The notes below the pieces were generated by a model. That model worked only from the letters and a program-made list of their open reading frames with translations. It was not told the origin of the DNA and ran no database searches. Below, piece after piece: positions 25,460 to 34,630 of a stretch of 64,000 nt of DNA; the stretch's first letter is position 1, and each line of letters begins with the position of its first letter. This DNA is from an uncultured Acetatifactor sp. (GTDB lineage: Bacteria > Bacillota > Clostridia > Lachnospirales > Lachnospiraceae), in contig CANQUQ010000010.1 in NCBI GenBank assembly GCA_947627115.1, forward strand, positions 1 to 64,000, written 5' to 3'. A program made the translations under genes and the position numbers.

Positions 25460-28168
25460 GTGTTTGAACAGTACAGCATCCGGCAGACGGAGGAGGCATT
25501 AAAGACAGATGCCCGGAAGGGTCTGGGCATGAGGGAAGCCGCAGAGAGACTGAAGCGGGACGGGCGCAACGAGATGAGAGCGCCCCGGCGGAAGACGGCC
25601 ATACAGTCCTTCCTGGAGCAGCTGAACGACCCTCTGATCTATGTGCTGCTGGTGGCGGCGGTGGTGTCGGTGCTCCTGAAGGAGGTCAGTGACGCTGTGA
25701 TCATCGGAGTGGTGGTAGTCTTGAATGCCCTTGTGGGAATGTTCCAGGAGGGGAAGGCGAGAAGGGCCCTGGAATCCCTGAAGAAGCTCGCCAGCCCCAA
25801 GGCTGCGGTGATACGGGAGGGCAGGCGCACGGAGATTCCCGCTGCCGAATTGGTAAAGGGAGATCTGGTCTATCTGGAGGCCGGGTGCCAGATCCCGGCG
25901 GATCTGCGGCTGGTGGAGTCCGCGAATCTGAAGGTGGAAGAATCCGCTTTGACCGGAGAGTCTGTCCCCGTGGAAAAGGATGCTGCCTTTTTGTCGAACA
26001 GAAGCGTCCGGCTGTCGCTGGGGGACAGGCGGAATATGGCGTACATGTCTACGGTCGTCACCTACGGCAGAGGGGAGGGCATTGTCACTGCGACGGGCAT
26101 GGATACGGAGCTGGGGCATATCGCTGCGATGATCGCAGAGGCCGGGGAGGAGATGACGCCCCTGCAGAAGCGGCTGGGGGAGCTTGGAAAGGTGCTGAGC
26201 CTTCTCAGTCTGTTCCTGTGTGCGGCGCTGTTCGCCATAGCGGTACTGCAGCGGCGGAATATCCCGGAAATGCTGATCACGGCCATCAGCCTGGCGGTGG
26301 CCGCGGTGCCGGAGGGCCTGCCCGCGGTGGTCACGATCTGCCTGGCCCTGAGCGTCACAAGAATGGTGCGGGTGAACACGATCATCCGCAGGCTGCCCTC
26401 GGTGGAGACACTGGGAGCGGTGAGCGTGGTCTGTTCTGACAAGACGGGGACCCTGACCCAGAACCGCATGAGTGTGGAAAAGTGTTATGTCAACGGCGTC
26501 CTGCGTCCTGTGGAGGAGCTGCACCTTCAGGACTGCCCCGATTTCTTCTACGGTCTGACCGTCTGCAACGATGCCGTGTCCGGGCAGGGCAGCAGGACAG
26601 GCGATCCTACAGAGCTGGCGCTGCTGGATCTGGCCGAAAGGATGGGGCTGGAAAAAGGTGAGCTGGAACACAGTCTCCCCAGGATCGGTGAGCTCCCTTT
26701 CGACTCCGACAGAAAGATGATGACTACGCTGCACAGACGCGCAGGGCGCATGGGAGCCGAGCTTCGGGCGGCCGGAGCCGCAGCCGGACTGGTCAGCTAT
26801 ACCAAGGGCGCGCCGGACGAGGTCCTGAAAAGGTGCACACATGTACAGACCGCCGGCGGACCGATGCGGCTTTCGGAGGAATACCGCAGACTGATCGGGC
26901 GGCAGGCGGAAAAAATGTCCGGGGAAGCGCTGCGCACGCTGGCGGTGGCCATGCGCCTGAACGTCAGGGAGCCAGAAGAGGAGCAGCTGACCCTTCTGGG
27001 GCTGGTGGGTATGCGCGATCCTGCCCGGCCGGAAGCAGCCAGAGCGGTGGCGGATTTTAAGAAGGCCGGCATCACCACGGTGATGATCACGGGAGACCAT
27101 GTGGACACTGCGTTCGCCATCGGAAAACAGCTGGATATCGTGCAGAGAGAGGAGCAGTGCGTGACGGGAGAGCAGTTGGACGAAATGTCGGATGAGGCTC
27201 TGCGGGAACGTCTCGGCACGGTGAGAGTCTTTGCCAGAGTATCGCCCGCCCAGAAGGTGCGCATTGTGGACGGCTTCCGGTCCAGGGGCGAGATCGTGGC
27301 CATGACGGGAGACGGAGTGAACGACGCACCGTCCTTAAAAAAAGCGGATATCGGCATTTCCATGGGCCTCTCCGGAACGGATGTGGCCAGACAGGCATCC
27401 GATATGATCCTGACGGATGACAACTTTGCCACCATACGAAGGGCTATCGAGGAGGGCAGGGGAGTTTACGAGAATATCAGAAAATCCGTCATATTTCTGC
27501 TGTCCTCCAATCTGGGAGAGATCATAACCATGTTCCTGGCGGTGATCTGCGGGCTGGCTCCGCCCTTAAAGTCCAGCCACATTCTCTGGATCAATCTGAT
27601 CACGGACTCGCTTCCGGCGTTGGCGCTGGGAGTGGACAAAAATGACGGGGACAGCCTGATGCGGCAGCAGCCCAGAAAGGCCAAGGAAAGTCTGTTCTCC
27701 AGAGGCGGGCTCGCCTGTACCTGCTTCTACGGGGCGCTGATCGCCGCAATCAGTCTGACGGCCTTTCTCATGCTGCCCTGTGCGCTCCTCCGGAGTCAGG
27801 GCCTGAGCCTGAGCCTGGGTCAGCTCTGCCACATCCTCCAGACCCCGGAGGTGCTGTCCAGAGCCCAGACCTATGCCTTTACGGTCCTGGGAATGTCCCA
27901 GCTCTTTCACGCCGTCGGCATGAGGGATGTGCACAGATCCGTCTTCCGCATGGACCATCTGGAAAATAAATGGATGATAGCGGCATGCATTGTGGGATTT
28001 TTACTGCAGTTCGCGGTGACGGAGGTGCCCTTCCTGATCGGAGCCTTCGGCACATCCTCCCTGTCCGGATCTGAGTGGATCCGTCTGACCGTTCTCTCTG
28101 CCATGCCGCTTTTGGCCCATGAATTCATGGCGGCGCTGCTGGCGGTGACGGAAAAAGGCTCCAAATGA
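25460..28168 (+). CDS. P-type cation ATPase, Ca2+-transporting type
   Basis: A 902-residue membrane pump of the P2A type. The actuator TGES motif, the phosphorylation site DKTGTLT (D327), the hinge [16 protein letters not shown] and the membrane motif VPEGLPAVV in helix 4 are present, as is [15 protein letters not shown] in helix 6. These ion-site residues fit calcium pumps (SERCA/PMR1-like) better than Na/K or heavy-metal pumps. It probably exports Ca2+ from the cytoplasm. The start is GTG at 25460, six bases after a Shine-Dalgarno that lies inside the upstream hairpin. Confidence 0.9.
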   Translation: MFEQYSIRQTEEALKTDARKGLGMREAAERLKRDGRNEMRAPRRKTAIQSFLEQLNDPLIYVLLVAAVVSVLLKEVSDAVIIGVVVVLNALVGMFQEGKARRALESLKKLASPKAAVIREGRRTEIPAAELVKGDLVYLEAGCQIPADLRLVESANLKVEESALTGESVPVEKDAAFLSNRSVRLSLGDRRNMAYMSTVVTYGRGEGIVTATGMDTELGHIAAMIAEAGEEMTPLQKRLGELGKVLSLLSLFLCAALFAIAVLQRRNIPEMLITAISLAVAAVPEGLPAVVTICLALSVTRMVRVNTIIRRLPSVETLGAVSVVCSDKTGTLTQNRMSVEKCYVNGVLRPVEELHLQDCPDFFYGLTVCNDAVSGQGSRTGDPTELALLDLAERMGLEKGELEHSLPRIGELPFDSDRKMMTTLHRRAGRMGAELRAAGAAAGLVSYTKGAPDEVLKRCTHVQTAGGPMRLSEEYRRLIGRQAEKMSGEALRTLAVAMRLNVREPEEEQLTLLGLVGMRDPARPEAARAVADFKKAGITTVMITGDHVDTAFAIGKQLDIVQREEQCVTGEQLDEMSDEALRERLGTVRVFARVSPAQKVRIVDGFRSRGEIVAMTGDGVNDAPSLKKADIGISMGLSGTDVARQASDMILTDDNFATIRRAIEEGRGVYENIRKSVIFLLSSNLGEIITMFLAVICGLAPPLKSSHILWINLITDSLPALALGVDKNDGDSLMRQQPRKAKESLFSRGGLACTCFYGALIAAISLTAFLMLPCALLRSQGLSLSLGQLCHILQTPEVLSRAQTYAFTVLGMSQLFHAVGMRDVHRSVFRMDHLENKWMIAACIVGFLLQFAVTEVPFLIGAFGTSSLSGSEWIRLTVLSAMPLLAHEFMAALLAVTEKGSK

Positions 28169-28173
28169 TATCG

Positions 28174-28202
28174 TTGCAGAATTCTGCGGGTTGTGTTAAG
28201 AT
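28174..28202 (+). promoter_or_regulatory. trpS promoter with palindrome over the -35
   Basis: TTGCAG (28174-28179), a 17-base spacer and TAAGAT (28197-28202). A perfect 12-bp palindrome GCAGAATTCTGC (28176-28187) overlaps the -35 and could be a repressor site. No T-box was found here. Confidence 0.55.
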
Positions 28203-28238
28203 AGGGGAGGTAAAATCGAACAGAAAGGCAGCAGTACA

Positions 28239-29348
28239 ATGGATAAGACAGATAAGATCATATTGACCGGAGACCGTCCTACAGGCAGACTTCATGTAGG
28301 CCACTATGTGGGCTCGCTGCGCAGACGCGTAGAGCTGCAGAACTCCGGAGAATATAAAAAGACTTTTATCATGATTGCCGATGCCCAGGCCCTGACGGAC
28401 AATATTGAAAATCCGGAGAAGGTCCGCCAGAACATCATTGAGGTGGCACTGGACTATATGTCATGCGGTCTGGACCCGGCAAAGTCCACACTTTTTATTC
28501 AATCTCAGATTTCCGAGCTCTGTGAGTTGACGTTCTACTATATGGACCTGGTGACTGTGGCAAGACTGCAGAGAAATCCTACCGTGAAGAATGAGATCCA
28601 GCTGCGCAACTTTGAGGCAAGCATTCCGGTGGGATTTTTTACCTATCCCATCAGTCAGGCATCGGATATTACCGCCTTTAAGGCCACTACTGTTCCCGTG
28701 GGCGACGACCAGCTCCCCATGATCGAGCAGGCCAGGGAGATCGTGCACAAGTTCAACACGGTATACGCACCGGTGCTGGTAGAGCCTGCGGCCCTCTTGC
28801 CGGAAAATGAGGCCTGCAAGAGACTGCCCGGCACCGACGGCAAGGCAAAGATGAGCAAGTCCCTGGGCAACTGCATCTATCTGGCCGACTCCGCCGACGA
28901 GGTGCGCGCGAAGATCATGAGCATGTATACGGACCCGCTGCATCTTCAGGTCAGCGACCCCGGTCATCTGGAGGGGAACACCGTGTTCACCTATCTGGAT
29001 GCGTTCTGCCGTCAGGAGCATTTCGGGCGGTATCTGCCGGAATATGCGGATCTGGACGAATTGAAGGCCCATTATCAGCGGGGCGGTCTGGGGGATGTGA
29101 AGGTCAAAAAATTCCTGAACAATGTCATGCAGGAGACCCTGGAGCCCATCCGCAGCCGTAGAAAGGAATTGGAAAAGGATATCCCTGCGGTATATGAGGT
29201 GCTGAAAAAGGGAAGCGACGAGGCCCGCAAGGTGGCCGCGCAGACTCTGTCCGAGGTAAAGAGCGCTATGAAGATCAATTACTTTGAGGATGCCGAGTTG
29301 ATCCGTATGCAGAGTGAGAAGTACGACGGGGAAAATGCCGGGGCATAG
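28239..29348 (+). CDS. trpS: tryptophan--tRNA ligase
   Basis: Class I synthetase of 369 residues. HIGH-type motif [10 protein letters not shown] (HVGH 19-22) and KMSKS at 204-208, with [14 protein letters not shown] between them. The length and the RRRVELQ insertion after the first motif fit the longer TrpRS form found in many Clostridia rather than the short Bacillus enzyme (about 330). Its own promoter lies at 28174. Upstream GAGGTAAAATCG and AAAGGCAGCAGTACA precede the ATG. Confidence 0.95.
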   Translation: MDKTDKIILTGDRPTGRLHVGHYVGSLRRRVELQNSGEYKKTFIMIADAQALTDNIENPEKVRQNIIEVALDYMSCGLDPAKSTLFIQSQISELCELTFYYMDLVTVARLQRNPTVKNEIQLRNFEASIPVGFFTYPISQASDITAFKATTVPVGDDQLPMIEQAREIVHKFNTVYAPVLVEPAALLPENEACKRLPGTDGKAKMSKSLGNCIYLADSADEVRAKIMSMYTDPLHLQVSDPGHLEGNTVFTYLDAFCRQEHFGRYLPEYADLDELKAHYQRGGLGDVKVKKFLNNVMQETLEPIRSRRKELEKDIPAVYEVLKKGSDEARKVAAQTLSEVKSAMKINYFEDAELIRMQSEKYDGENAGA

Positions 29349-29380
29349 TCCGGCGGGCTTACGAAAGGCGGAGCAGTGAT

Positions 29381-30373
29381 ATGAAAGAGGATGAAAAAGA
29401 GCAGGACATAGAATTTGTGGAGTTGGACCCGGACGCACAGATGTCTGAGAGAGAGGAAGACTGGGCGGATGAACCGGAGCCCCTGTCTGTCTGGAAGATG
29501 GCGGCCGTGTTTGCGGGACTGGTGGTCCTGGCAGCCGTTATCTGCGCGCTGCTCTGGCATTTCACCCATACGGGCGCAGACGGCGGTTCCCAGCCTGTGC
29601 CCACGGATGCGTACGCGCAGCAGTCGGAGGGGACGGCCGGCGAAGACGCGGGTCAGGAAAGCACGGACCGGGAAGGCGCGAATCAGGAGGACGCGGACAA
29701 GAGCTCTGCGAATCAGGATGCCGCGGAGGCCTCCGGCGAAGATTCCGCACGGCAGCCGTCGGATACAGAGGCCCCAGGTTCGGAGGGGGACGGGGAGACG
29801 GATGACGGACACTCCGAGCAGAAGCCTGCGGATGCGGAGGAGCCTCAGGTGCCGGAGGACGGCGACGGTTCCATGAGCTTTTCCCCGGTGCAGGAGGATG
29901 TGACGCCGAAGGATCTGGTAAATCTTCGATCCGTGCCCAGTACGGCGGACGAGGACACCGTAGTGGTGCAGATCAGCAACGGCGAGGTGCTTTCCCGCAC
30001 GGGAGTCAACTCCGACAAGGGGTGGTCCAGAATTGACTATAACGGTCAAACACTGTACGCCGTGACCCAGTACCTGACCACGGATCTGAGCTACAAGCCG
30101 CCGGTACGGCCCTCCGATCCCAACCGAGTCACCACGGTGAGCGGCAGGGTGATCCTGTTTGCGGACTGCGACGACAGCATGACGCCCAAGGAGTATGTGA
30201 ATCTGAGGACCGAGCCCAGCACCACGGAGGGAGACGCGACGGTCCGCTGCCAGCTGAACGGCGGAGAGACGGTGCACCGAACGGGGTACAGCGCCGATTC
30301 CGGCTGGTCCAGAGTGGAATACAACGGCGAGGTGCTCTATGTGGTCACCAGTCTGATGAAAACGGTACAGTAA
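29381..30373 (+). CDS. membrane-anchored protein with two bacterial SH3 domains
   Basis: A 330-residue protein with an acidic cytoplasmic N-terminus (1-38), one membrane segment (about 42-64), a long low-complexity Glu/Asp/Ala/Ser/Gln spacer (about 70-165) and two SH3b-type repeats (about 172-232 and 255-328). Each repeat has the pattern TPK[DE][LY]VNLR..PS....D..V, GE...RTG, GWSR..YNG..LY. Such domains bind peptidoglycan or peptides at the surface. No hydrolase domain is attached. The last codons and the stop are part of a 17-bp tandem repeat. Confidence 0.8.
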   Translation: MKEDEKEQDIEFVELDPDAQMSEREEDWADEPEPLSVWKMAAVFAGLVVLAAVICALLWHFTHTGADGGSQPVPTDAYAQQSEGTAGEDAGQESTDREGANQEDADKSSANQDAAEASGEDSARQPSDTEAPGSEGDGETDDGHSEQKPADAEEPQVPEDGDGSMSFSPVQEDVTPKDLVNLRSVPSTADEDTVVVQISNGEVLSRTGVNSDKGWSRIDYNGQTLYAVTQYLTTDLSYKPPVRPSDPNRVTTVSGRVILFADCDDSMTPKEYVNLRTEPSTTEGDATVRCQLNGGETVHRTGYSADSGWSRVEYNGEVLYVVTSLMKTVQ

Positions 30374-30409
30374 AGAAAACAGTACAATAAAGAGAACGGT
30401 ATAGAATCC
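30359..30409 (+). repeat. 17-bp tandem repeat over the SH3-gene stop codon
   Basis: AAAACGGTACAGTAAAG (30359-30375, containing the TAA stop) is followed by AAAACAGTACAATAAAG (30376-30392) and a decayed third copy beginning AGAACGGTATAGAA (30393-30409). Confidence 0.85.
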
Positions 30410-30461
30410 TTCTTCCACGGAAATAATAGAGACAGCAATCATTATGTTTTCGGAAGAAGGA
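30407..30461 (+). promoter_or_regulatory. stem that encloses the spoVAD ribosome binding site
   Basis: TCCTTCTTCC (30407-30416) is perfectly complementary to GGAAGAAGGA (30452-30461), with a 35-base AT-rich loop. GAAGGAGAG, the Shine-Dalgarno of spoVAD, starts inside the 3' arm. There is no U-run, so a translational rather than termination role is more likely. Confidence 0.5.
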
Positions 30462-30469
30462 GAGCAGAC

Positions 30470-31516
30470 ATGGGACAGAGTTTGGGAAAAGCGAGCGTCA
30501 GGCCGGAAAGGCCGGTATACATTTTGAACAGTGCCAGTGTGGTGGGCACGAAGGAGGCGCAGGGCCCTCTGGGGCTTTTGTTCGATCAGACGGGCGAGGA
30601 TGACATGTTCGGCTGTGCCACCTGGGAGGAGGCGGAGAGCAAGCTTCAGAAGGATGCGGTCAATCTCGCCCTGGAAAAGGCCGGAGTGTCGCCGGAGGAT
30701 ATTTCCTTCCTGTTTGCGGGCGACCTGCTTGGGCAGTCGATCGCCACATCCTTTGGCATATCCTCTTATAATATACCGCTGTTCGGAGTCTACGGCGCAT
30801 GTTCCACGTGCGGCGAGTCCCTGGCGCTGGGGACCCTGAGCATTGCGGGAGACTTTGCCGAGAGAGTGGTCTGCGTCACGTCCAGCCATTTTGCCAGCGC
30901 CGAGAAGGAGTTCCGTTTTCCGCTGGAATACGGCAATCAGCGACCTCTCTCCGCCTCCTGGACGGTGACGGGCAGCGGAGCCTTTGTGCTGGGAGACGGC
31001 CAGGCGGCGGACCGAATGAAAGCGGACGGAAAGGGACGGCCCAGAGCCAGGATCACGGGACTGACTGTGGGAAAGATCGTGGACTATGGCCTGAAGGATT
31101 CCATGAATATGGGAGCCTGTATGGCGCCGGCCGCCGCATCGACCCTGGAGCAGCACTTTATGGACTTTGACCGTCGGCCTGAGGATTACGATAAGATCAT
31201 CACGGGGGATCTGGGAAAGGTGGGGCAGAAGGTGCTCATAGACCTGCTCCGGGAAAAGGGATATGACATTTTCGCGCAGCACATGGACTGCGGCATTGAG
31301 ATCTTCGACGGGGACAGTCAGGACACTCATGCCGGGGGGAGCGGCTGCGGCTGCAGCGCCGTAACGCTGTCTGCGTATATCCTGAAACAGCTGGAGGAGG
31401 GCAATTGGAACAGGGTGCTCTTTCTGCCTACCGGCGCCCTGCTCAGCAAGACCAGCTTCAACGAGGGAAAGAGCGTGCCCGGCATTGCCCATGGCCTCGT
31501 GATAGAAAGGATCTGA
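30470..31516 (+). CDS. spoVAD: stage V sporulation protein AD
   Basis: A 348-residue soluble protein with a thiolase-like fold that binds dipicolinic acid for uptake into the forespore. Seen family motifs: YILNSASVVGTKEAQGPLG, FGVYGACSTCGESLALG, VCVTSSHFASAEKEFRFPLE, YGNQRPLSASWTVTGSGAF and GGSGCGCSAVTLSAYIL. Length is normal for the family. It stands 14.5 kb from spoVAC, with which it is adjacent in Bacillus and most Clostridia. The ribosome binding site lies in a 10-bp stem. Confidence 0.96.
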   Translation: MGQSLGKASVRPERPVYILNSASVVGTKEAQGPLGLLFDQTGEDDMFGCATWEEAESKLQKDAVNLALEKAGVSPEDISFLFAGDLLGQSIATSFGISSYNIPLFGVYGACSTCGESLALGTLSIAGDFAERVVCVTSSHFASAEKEFRFPLEYGNQRPLSASWTVTGSGAFVLGDGQAADRMKADGKGRPRARITGLTVGKIVDYGLKDSMNMGACMAPAAASTLEQHFMDFDRRPEDYDKIITGDLGKVGQKVLIDLLREKGYDIFAQHMDCGIEIFDGDSQDTHAGGSGCGCSAVTLSAYILKQLEEGNWNRVLFLPTGALLSKTSFNEGKSVPGIAHGLVIERI

Positions 31517-31631
31517 CGGTCCGGCACGGCGGACCGCTGTCGGAGAGGGCATTCTTGACGAATGTCCTCTTTTGCGTTATGCTGAATATCAGAAAACACA
31601 GGAGAGAGCTGTGCAGGGAGCAACGTGACGG

Positions 31632-32672
31632 ATGAGCGGACAACGGACTAAAATCGTTTATTTGGAGATACTGCGGATCATTGCCATCTTTTTGGTGCTT
31701 TTTAATCATACGGAAACGGCCGGCATCCACCACTACCTGGAGACGGAGAACCCTGTCAACTACTGGTTCGGCATCTGCGCGGCTTCGGCGGCTCAGCTCT
31801 GTATTCCGCTCTTCTTTATGATATCGGGGGCTTTGCTGCTGCGGCGGGAGGAATCGCTGAGGTATGTTCTCAGGCACCGGGTGCTGAGAATGGTCATCGT
31901 ACTGGCGCTGGCCGTTCTCCTGCAGACCGTCTGGAATTGTAAGCAAAATCCGGAAGCTCTCAGCATAAAGACATATTTGTGCAATCTGTACACCGGCACT
32001 GCCTCCGTGCCGCACTGGTTCCTGTACGCGTACATCCTGATGCTTTTGGTGCTGCCGCTGCTGCAGCGTCTGGCCAGGGTGATCCCTCGCAAGACCTGGT
32101 TCCTCTATCTGCTGGTACTGTGGGAGACAGCGAACAGTGTGCTGCCCATAGTGGAGTATTATACCGGTCTGGCGAATCCTCAGTTCACGCCGTCTGTCCT
32201 TGGCAAGTGCGTCGTGTGGGGACTGATGGGGTACTTTGCCGAGAACCGGTCGGAGGAGATGTTCTACGACAAGAAAAATATCGTGATCCTGTCGGGAGCC
32301 TCCCTGATTCTGCTGGCGGTAAGTGTGCACATCAATTATCTTTCGCTGCGGGAGGCAGACTATATAGCATACGGCGGCCTGTTCGTATCGGTCTATGCGC
32401 TTACCGTCTTTGTGGCGGTGCGTTATGTGTGCAGCCGCCTGAAAATGCCGGCGGCCCTTGAGAGCTTTTTCTGCTTTGTGGGATCGGGAGTGTTCGGCAC
32501 TTACCTGATCGAGACGCAGCTCAGGGAAATATTTTATCCTGTTTTTCAGGCGGCTGCCCCCAGGATCCACGCCTATCCTGCGGTCCTTTTGTGGCTGGGC
32601 GCATGTGTCATCACCGGGGTGCTGCTGTCAAATCTGTTCAAGAAGATACCTCTGGTGGGCAGATTGATCTGA
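31632..32672 (+). CDS. acyltransferase 3-family membrane protein
   Basis: A 346-residue protein with about ten predicted helices, starting with the family signature YLEILRIIAIFLVLFNHTE containing the catalytic-type histidine, followed by PLFFMISGALLLRREES. These enzymes move acyl groups onto surface sugars or lipids. The acceptor is unknown and no polysaccharide cluster is nearby. It lies between spoVAD and spoVAE, which suggests but does not prove a role in spore envelope modification. Confidence 0.85.
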   Translation: MSGQRTKIVYLEILRIIAIFLVLFNHTETAGIHHYLETENPVNYWFGICAASAAQLCIPLFFMISGALLLRREESLRYVLRHRVLRMVIVLALAVLLQTVWNCKQNPEALSIKTYLCNLYTGTASVPHWFLYAYILMLLVLPLLQRLARVIPRKTWFLYLLVLWETANSVLPIVEYYTGLANPQFTPSVLGKCVVWGLMGYFAENRSEEMFYDKKNIVILSGASLILLAVSVHINYLSLREADYIAYGGLFVSVYALTVFVAVRYVCSRLKMPAALESFFCFVGSGVFGTYLIETQLREIFYPVFQAAAPRIHAYPAVLLWLGACVITGVLLSNLFKKIPLVGRLI

Positions 32673-32703
32673 GCGGAGATACGCGGACAAAGGAGATCGT
32701 CCT

Positions 32704-32958
32704 ATGAGAAAAATGGAATTTAAAATGGAACGCCCCGGACTGCTGCAGGTGGGACAGAAGATCACGGTGACGGAGGGCGTGCTGCCCAGCAACTACTATT
32801 ATGTGATAGATCCCTCGCTGGCAATGTCCGTGAACATTCCCTTCCGCGACAGACTGAGGAGCAGGGAGGGTGTGGTCACGGATGTGGCCGAGAGGACGAG
32901 AGGCTTTTATGTGACGGTGGAATTCGAGGAGCCGGAAGTGGAAACAGATCATAACTGA
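32704..32958 (+). CDS. 84-residue protein of unknown function
   Basis: A small soluble protein with an alternating beta-strand look: LLQVGQKITVTEGVLPSNYY, then VIDPSLAMSVNIPFRDRLRS, REGVVTDVAERTRGFYVTVE and an acidic tail. The pattern of short strands and turns resembles a small beta-barrel. AAAGGAG eight bases before the ATG gives a good start. It precedes ridA by 28 bases. I do not recognise a named family. Confidence 0.7.
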   Translation: MRKMEFKMERPGLLQVGQKITVTEGVLPSNYYYVIDPSLAMSVNIPFRDRLRSREGVVTDVAERTRGFYVTVEFEEPEVETDHN

Positions 32959-32986
32959 TCAAAAAAATAGAAAGAGAGGATTCATT

Positions 32987-33361
32987 ATGCTTAAGAAAAT
33001 CTTTACAGACAAGGCGCCTGCGGCTATCGGACCTTATTCCCAGGGCATTATCGCGAACGGACTGCTGTTTGCTTCGGGACAGATCCCCATTGATCCCGCC
33101 ACGGGAGAGATCGAGGGAGACGACATCGTGGCCCAGGCGGAGCGGGTGATGAAGAATATCGGCGCGCTTCTGGAGGAGGCCGGCACCGATTATCGGAACG
33201 TGGTGAAGACCAGCTGTTTCCTGGCGGATATGGGTGATTTTGCGGCATTCAACGAGGTATATGCAAGGTACTTTACTGAAAAGCCTGCCAGAAGCTGTGT
33301 GGCGGTGAAGACGCTTCCCAAGAATGTGCTGTGCGAGGTGGAAGTGATCGCCGCGGTGTGA
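32987..33361 (+). CDS. ridA: RidA-family reactive enamine/imine deaminase
   Basis: A 124-residue protein that hydrolyses 2-aminoacrylate-type intermediates made by PLP enzymes. The family motifs are APAAIGPYSQGI, FASGQIPIDPATGE and the C-terminal RSCVAVKTLPKNVLCEVEVIA with the conserved arginine and glutamate. Full length. AGAGAGGATTCATT supplies the ribosome binding site. Confidence 0.95.
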   Translation: MLKKIFTDKAPAAIGPYSQGIIANGLLFASGQIPIDPATGEIEGDDIVAQAERVMKNIGALLEEAGTDYRNVVKTSCFLADMGDFAAFNEVYARYFTEKPARSCVAVKTLPKNVLCEVEVIAAV

Positions 33362-33456
33362 GCAGGAGTGAAAAAAGCGCATTGCGCGGCCCGGATACAT
33401 AATTTATAAAAAACGGCAGAAACTAGAATGACAATATAGCAAAAGGAGTATGCCGA

Positions 33457-33813
33457 ATGGATTATTTAAATGCTTTCTGGGTGGGAGGACTGATCTGCGC
33501 TCTGGTGCAGATTCTCATGGATAAGACAAAAATGATGCCGGGGCGGATTATGGTGCTCCTGGTGGTGACGGGTGCCTTTATCAGCTTTTTCGGCTGGTAC
33601 GAGCCTTTTCAGGAGTTTGCCGGCGCAGGGGCAAGCGTGCCTCTTCTCGGATTTGGGAATATACTGATGAAGGGCGTGAAGGAGGCTGTGGACGAGCAGG
33701 GATTTCTGGGCGTGTTCGCCGGCGGCTTCAAGGCCGGCGCAGTGGGGACTGCCGCGGCGCTGATCTTCGGGTATCTGGCCAGTCTGATCTTCAGGCCCAG
33801 GATGAAAAAATAG
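33457..33813 (+). CDS. spoVAE: stage V sporulation protein AE
   Basis: A 118-residue membrane protein with three to four helices and the family motifs FWVGGLICALVQILMDKTKM at the N-terminus, GASVPLLGFGNILMKGVKEA in the middle and GGFKAGAVGTAAALIFGYLA near the end. This is the short SpoVAE (SpoVAEb type), part of the dipicolinate channel. It is 1.9 kb after spoVAD, with an acyltransferase, an unknown gene and ridA between them. AAAAGGAG is the ribosome binding site. Confidence 0.95.
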   Translation: MDYLNAFWVGGLICALVQILMDKTKMMPGRIMVLLVVTGAFISFFGWYEPFQEFAGAGASVPLLGFGNILMKGVKEAVDEQGFLGVFAGGFKAGAVGTAAALIFGYLASLIFRPRMKK

Positions 33814-33857
33814 CGAAGGATTCCATGAAAAGCGGAGGGCGGACAGACGGCATCCCT

Positions 33858-34358
33858 TCACAGTATTTCGTAAGCGATGCCGGCCCGGTCGAGAATGCGG
33901 GCCAGCTCCCTGTCCCATATGGCATCCGGCTCCTTCGACAGAAGAAAGGTATGGCAGGCGGTGGCTGTAGTCAGCACCGCCTTTGTTCCGTCATAGCGGA
34001 TGTTCAGCGCCAGTGCCTTCACCTGTTCCCGGTCCCCACCGCAGTTCTCCCTGCACAGCAGCTCGGCCGCGATTTCGGGCTTCAGCTGCAGCGTGATCCG
34101 AAAGAAGAGCGGTGCGCGTTTTCCCTTGATCAAGTCAAAACACAGTCTCCTCATCTCGCTCCAGGGGCGGAATTCGTCCTGTGCAGGAGCATCGCCGCCG
34201 TCCGTGCCGGCGTAAAATTCCTTGTTTATGCGGCCGTCAATGGTAAAGGTATTGGCGGTACCGATCACGGCTTCCTCCAGCAGAAATATATCAAAGCTGT
34301 CTGAAATCAGGAGCCTGTTCATAAAATCTTTCATGGCAGTAATCTGCAGCGCTGTCAT
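33858..34358 (-). CDS. DUF5721-like protein of unknown function
   Basis: A 166-residue soluble protein on the minus strand, starting at 34358 with GGGGAG eight bases upstream. It contains MNRLLISDSFDIFLLEEAVI, the segment FTIDGRINKEFYAG and a C-terminal alpha/beta part with TTATACHTFLLSKEPDAIWD. I associate this pattern with the DUF5721 family of Lachnospiraceae, with moderate confidence. No catalytic motif is visible. It is convergent with spoVAE and divergent from degV. Confidence 0.7.
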   Translation of the reverse strand: MTALQITAMKDFMNRLLISDSFDIFLLEEAVIGTANTFTIDGRINKEFYAGTDGGDAPAQDEFRPWSEMRRLCFDLIKGKRAPLFFRITLQLKPEIAAELLCRENCGGDREQVKALALNIRYDGTKAVLTTATACHTFLLSKEPDAIWDRELARILDRAGIAYEIL

Positions 34359-34444
34359 AGGTTCTGTCTCCCCGGTCCTCCGCGGAACTTATTTTTTTCT
34401 ATCTTATCCCGAATGCTCTAAAATTGCAATTATTATTAAAATTC

Positions 34445-34473
34445 TTTACAGGAGCACATTTCTGTGCTAATAT
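34445..34473 (+). promoter_or_regulatory. promoter with inverted repeat in the spacer, upstream of degV
   Basis: TTTACA (34445-34450), a 17-base spacer and TAATAT (34468-34473). AGCACA-TTTC-TGTGCT (34453-34468) is a perfect 6-bp inverted repeat that fills the spacer and would suit a dimeric regulator. The rest of the 272-base gap shows no other feature. Confidence 0.6.
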
Positions 34474-34630
34474 ACATAGTAATGAAAACTACATGAAGAT
34501 GTATATTAAACACGATACTTGGTTAAGAGTGCTGCAATTTGCGGTGAATAAAATTACGCGGCCGGGGTTAAAATGCAGGATATCGGGATGCAGACCGCGA
34601 TGCGGTACGGATCCGGGAACGGAGGAAAAA

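Noticed and set aside
29279..31552. 757-codon open frame on the minus strand
   Set aside because: Antisense to trpS, the SH3 gene and spoVAD, all of which are clearly coding. High GC content keeps the opposite frame open.
33858..34304. Plus-strand frame at 33825-34304 as a gene
   Set aside because: It is antisense to the minus-strand DUF5721-like gene, which has a proper start, ribosome binding site and protein-like composition; the plus-strand product looks random.
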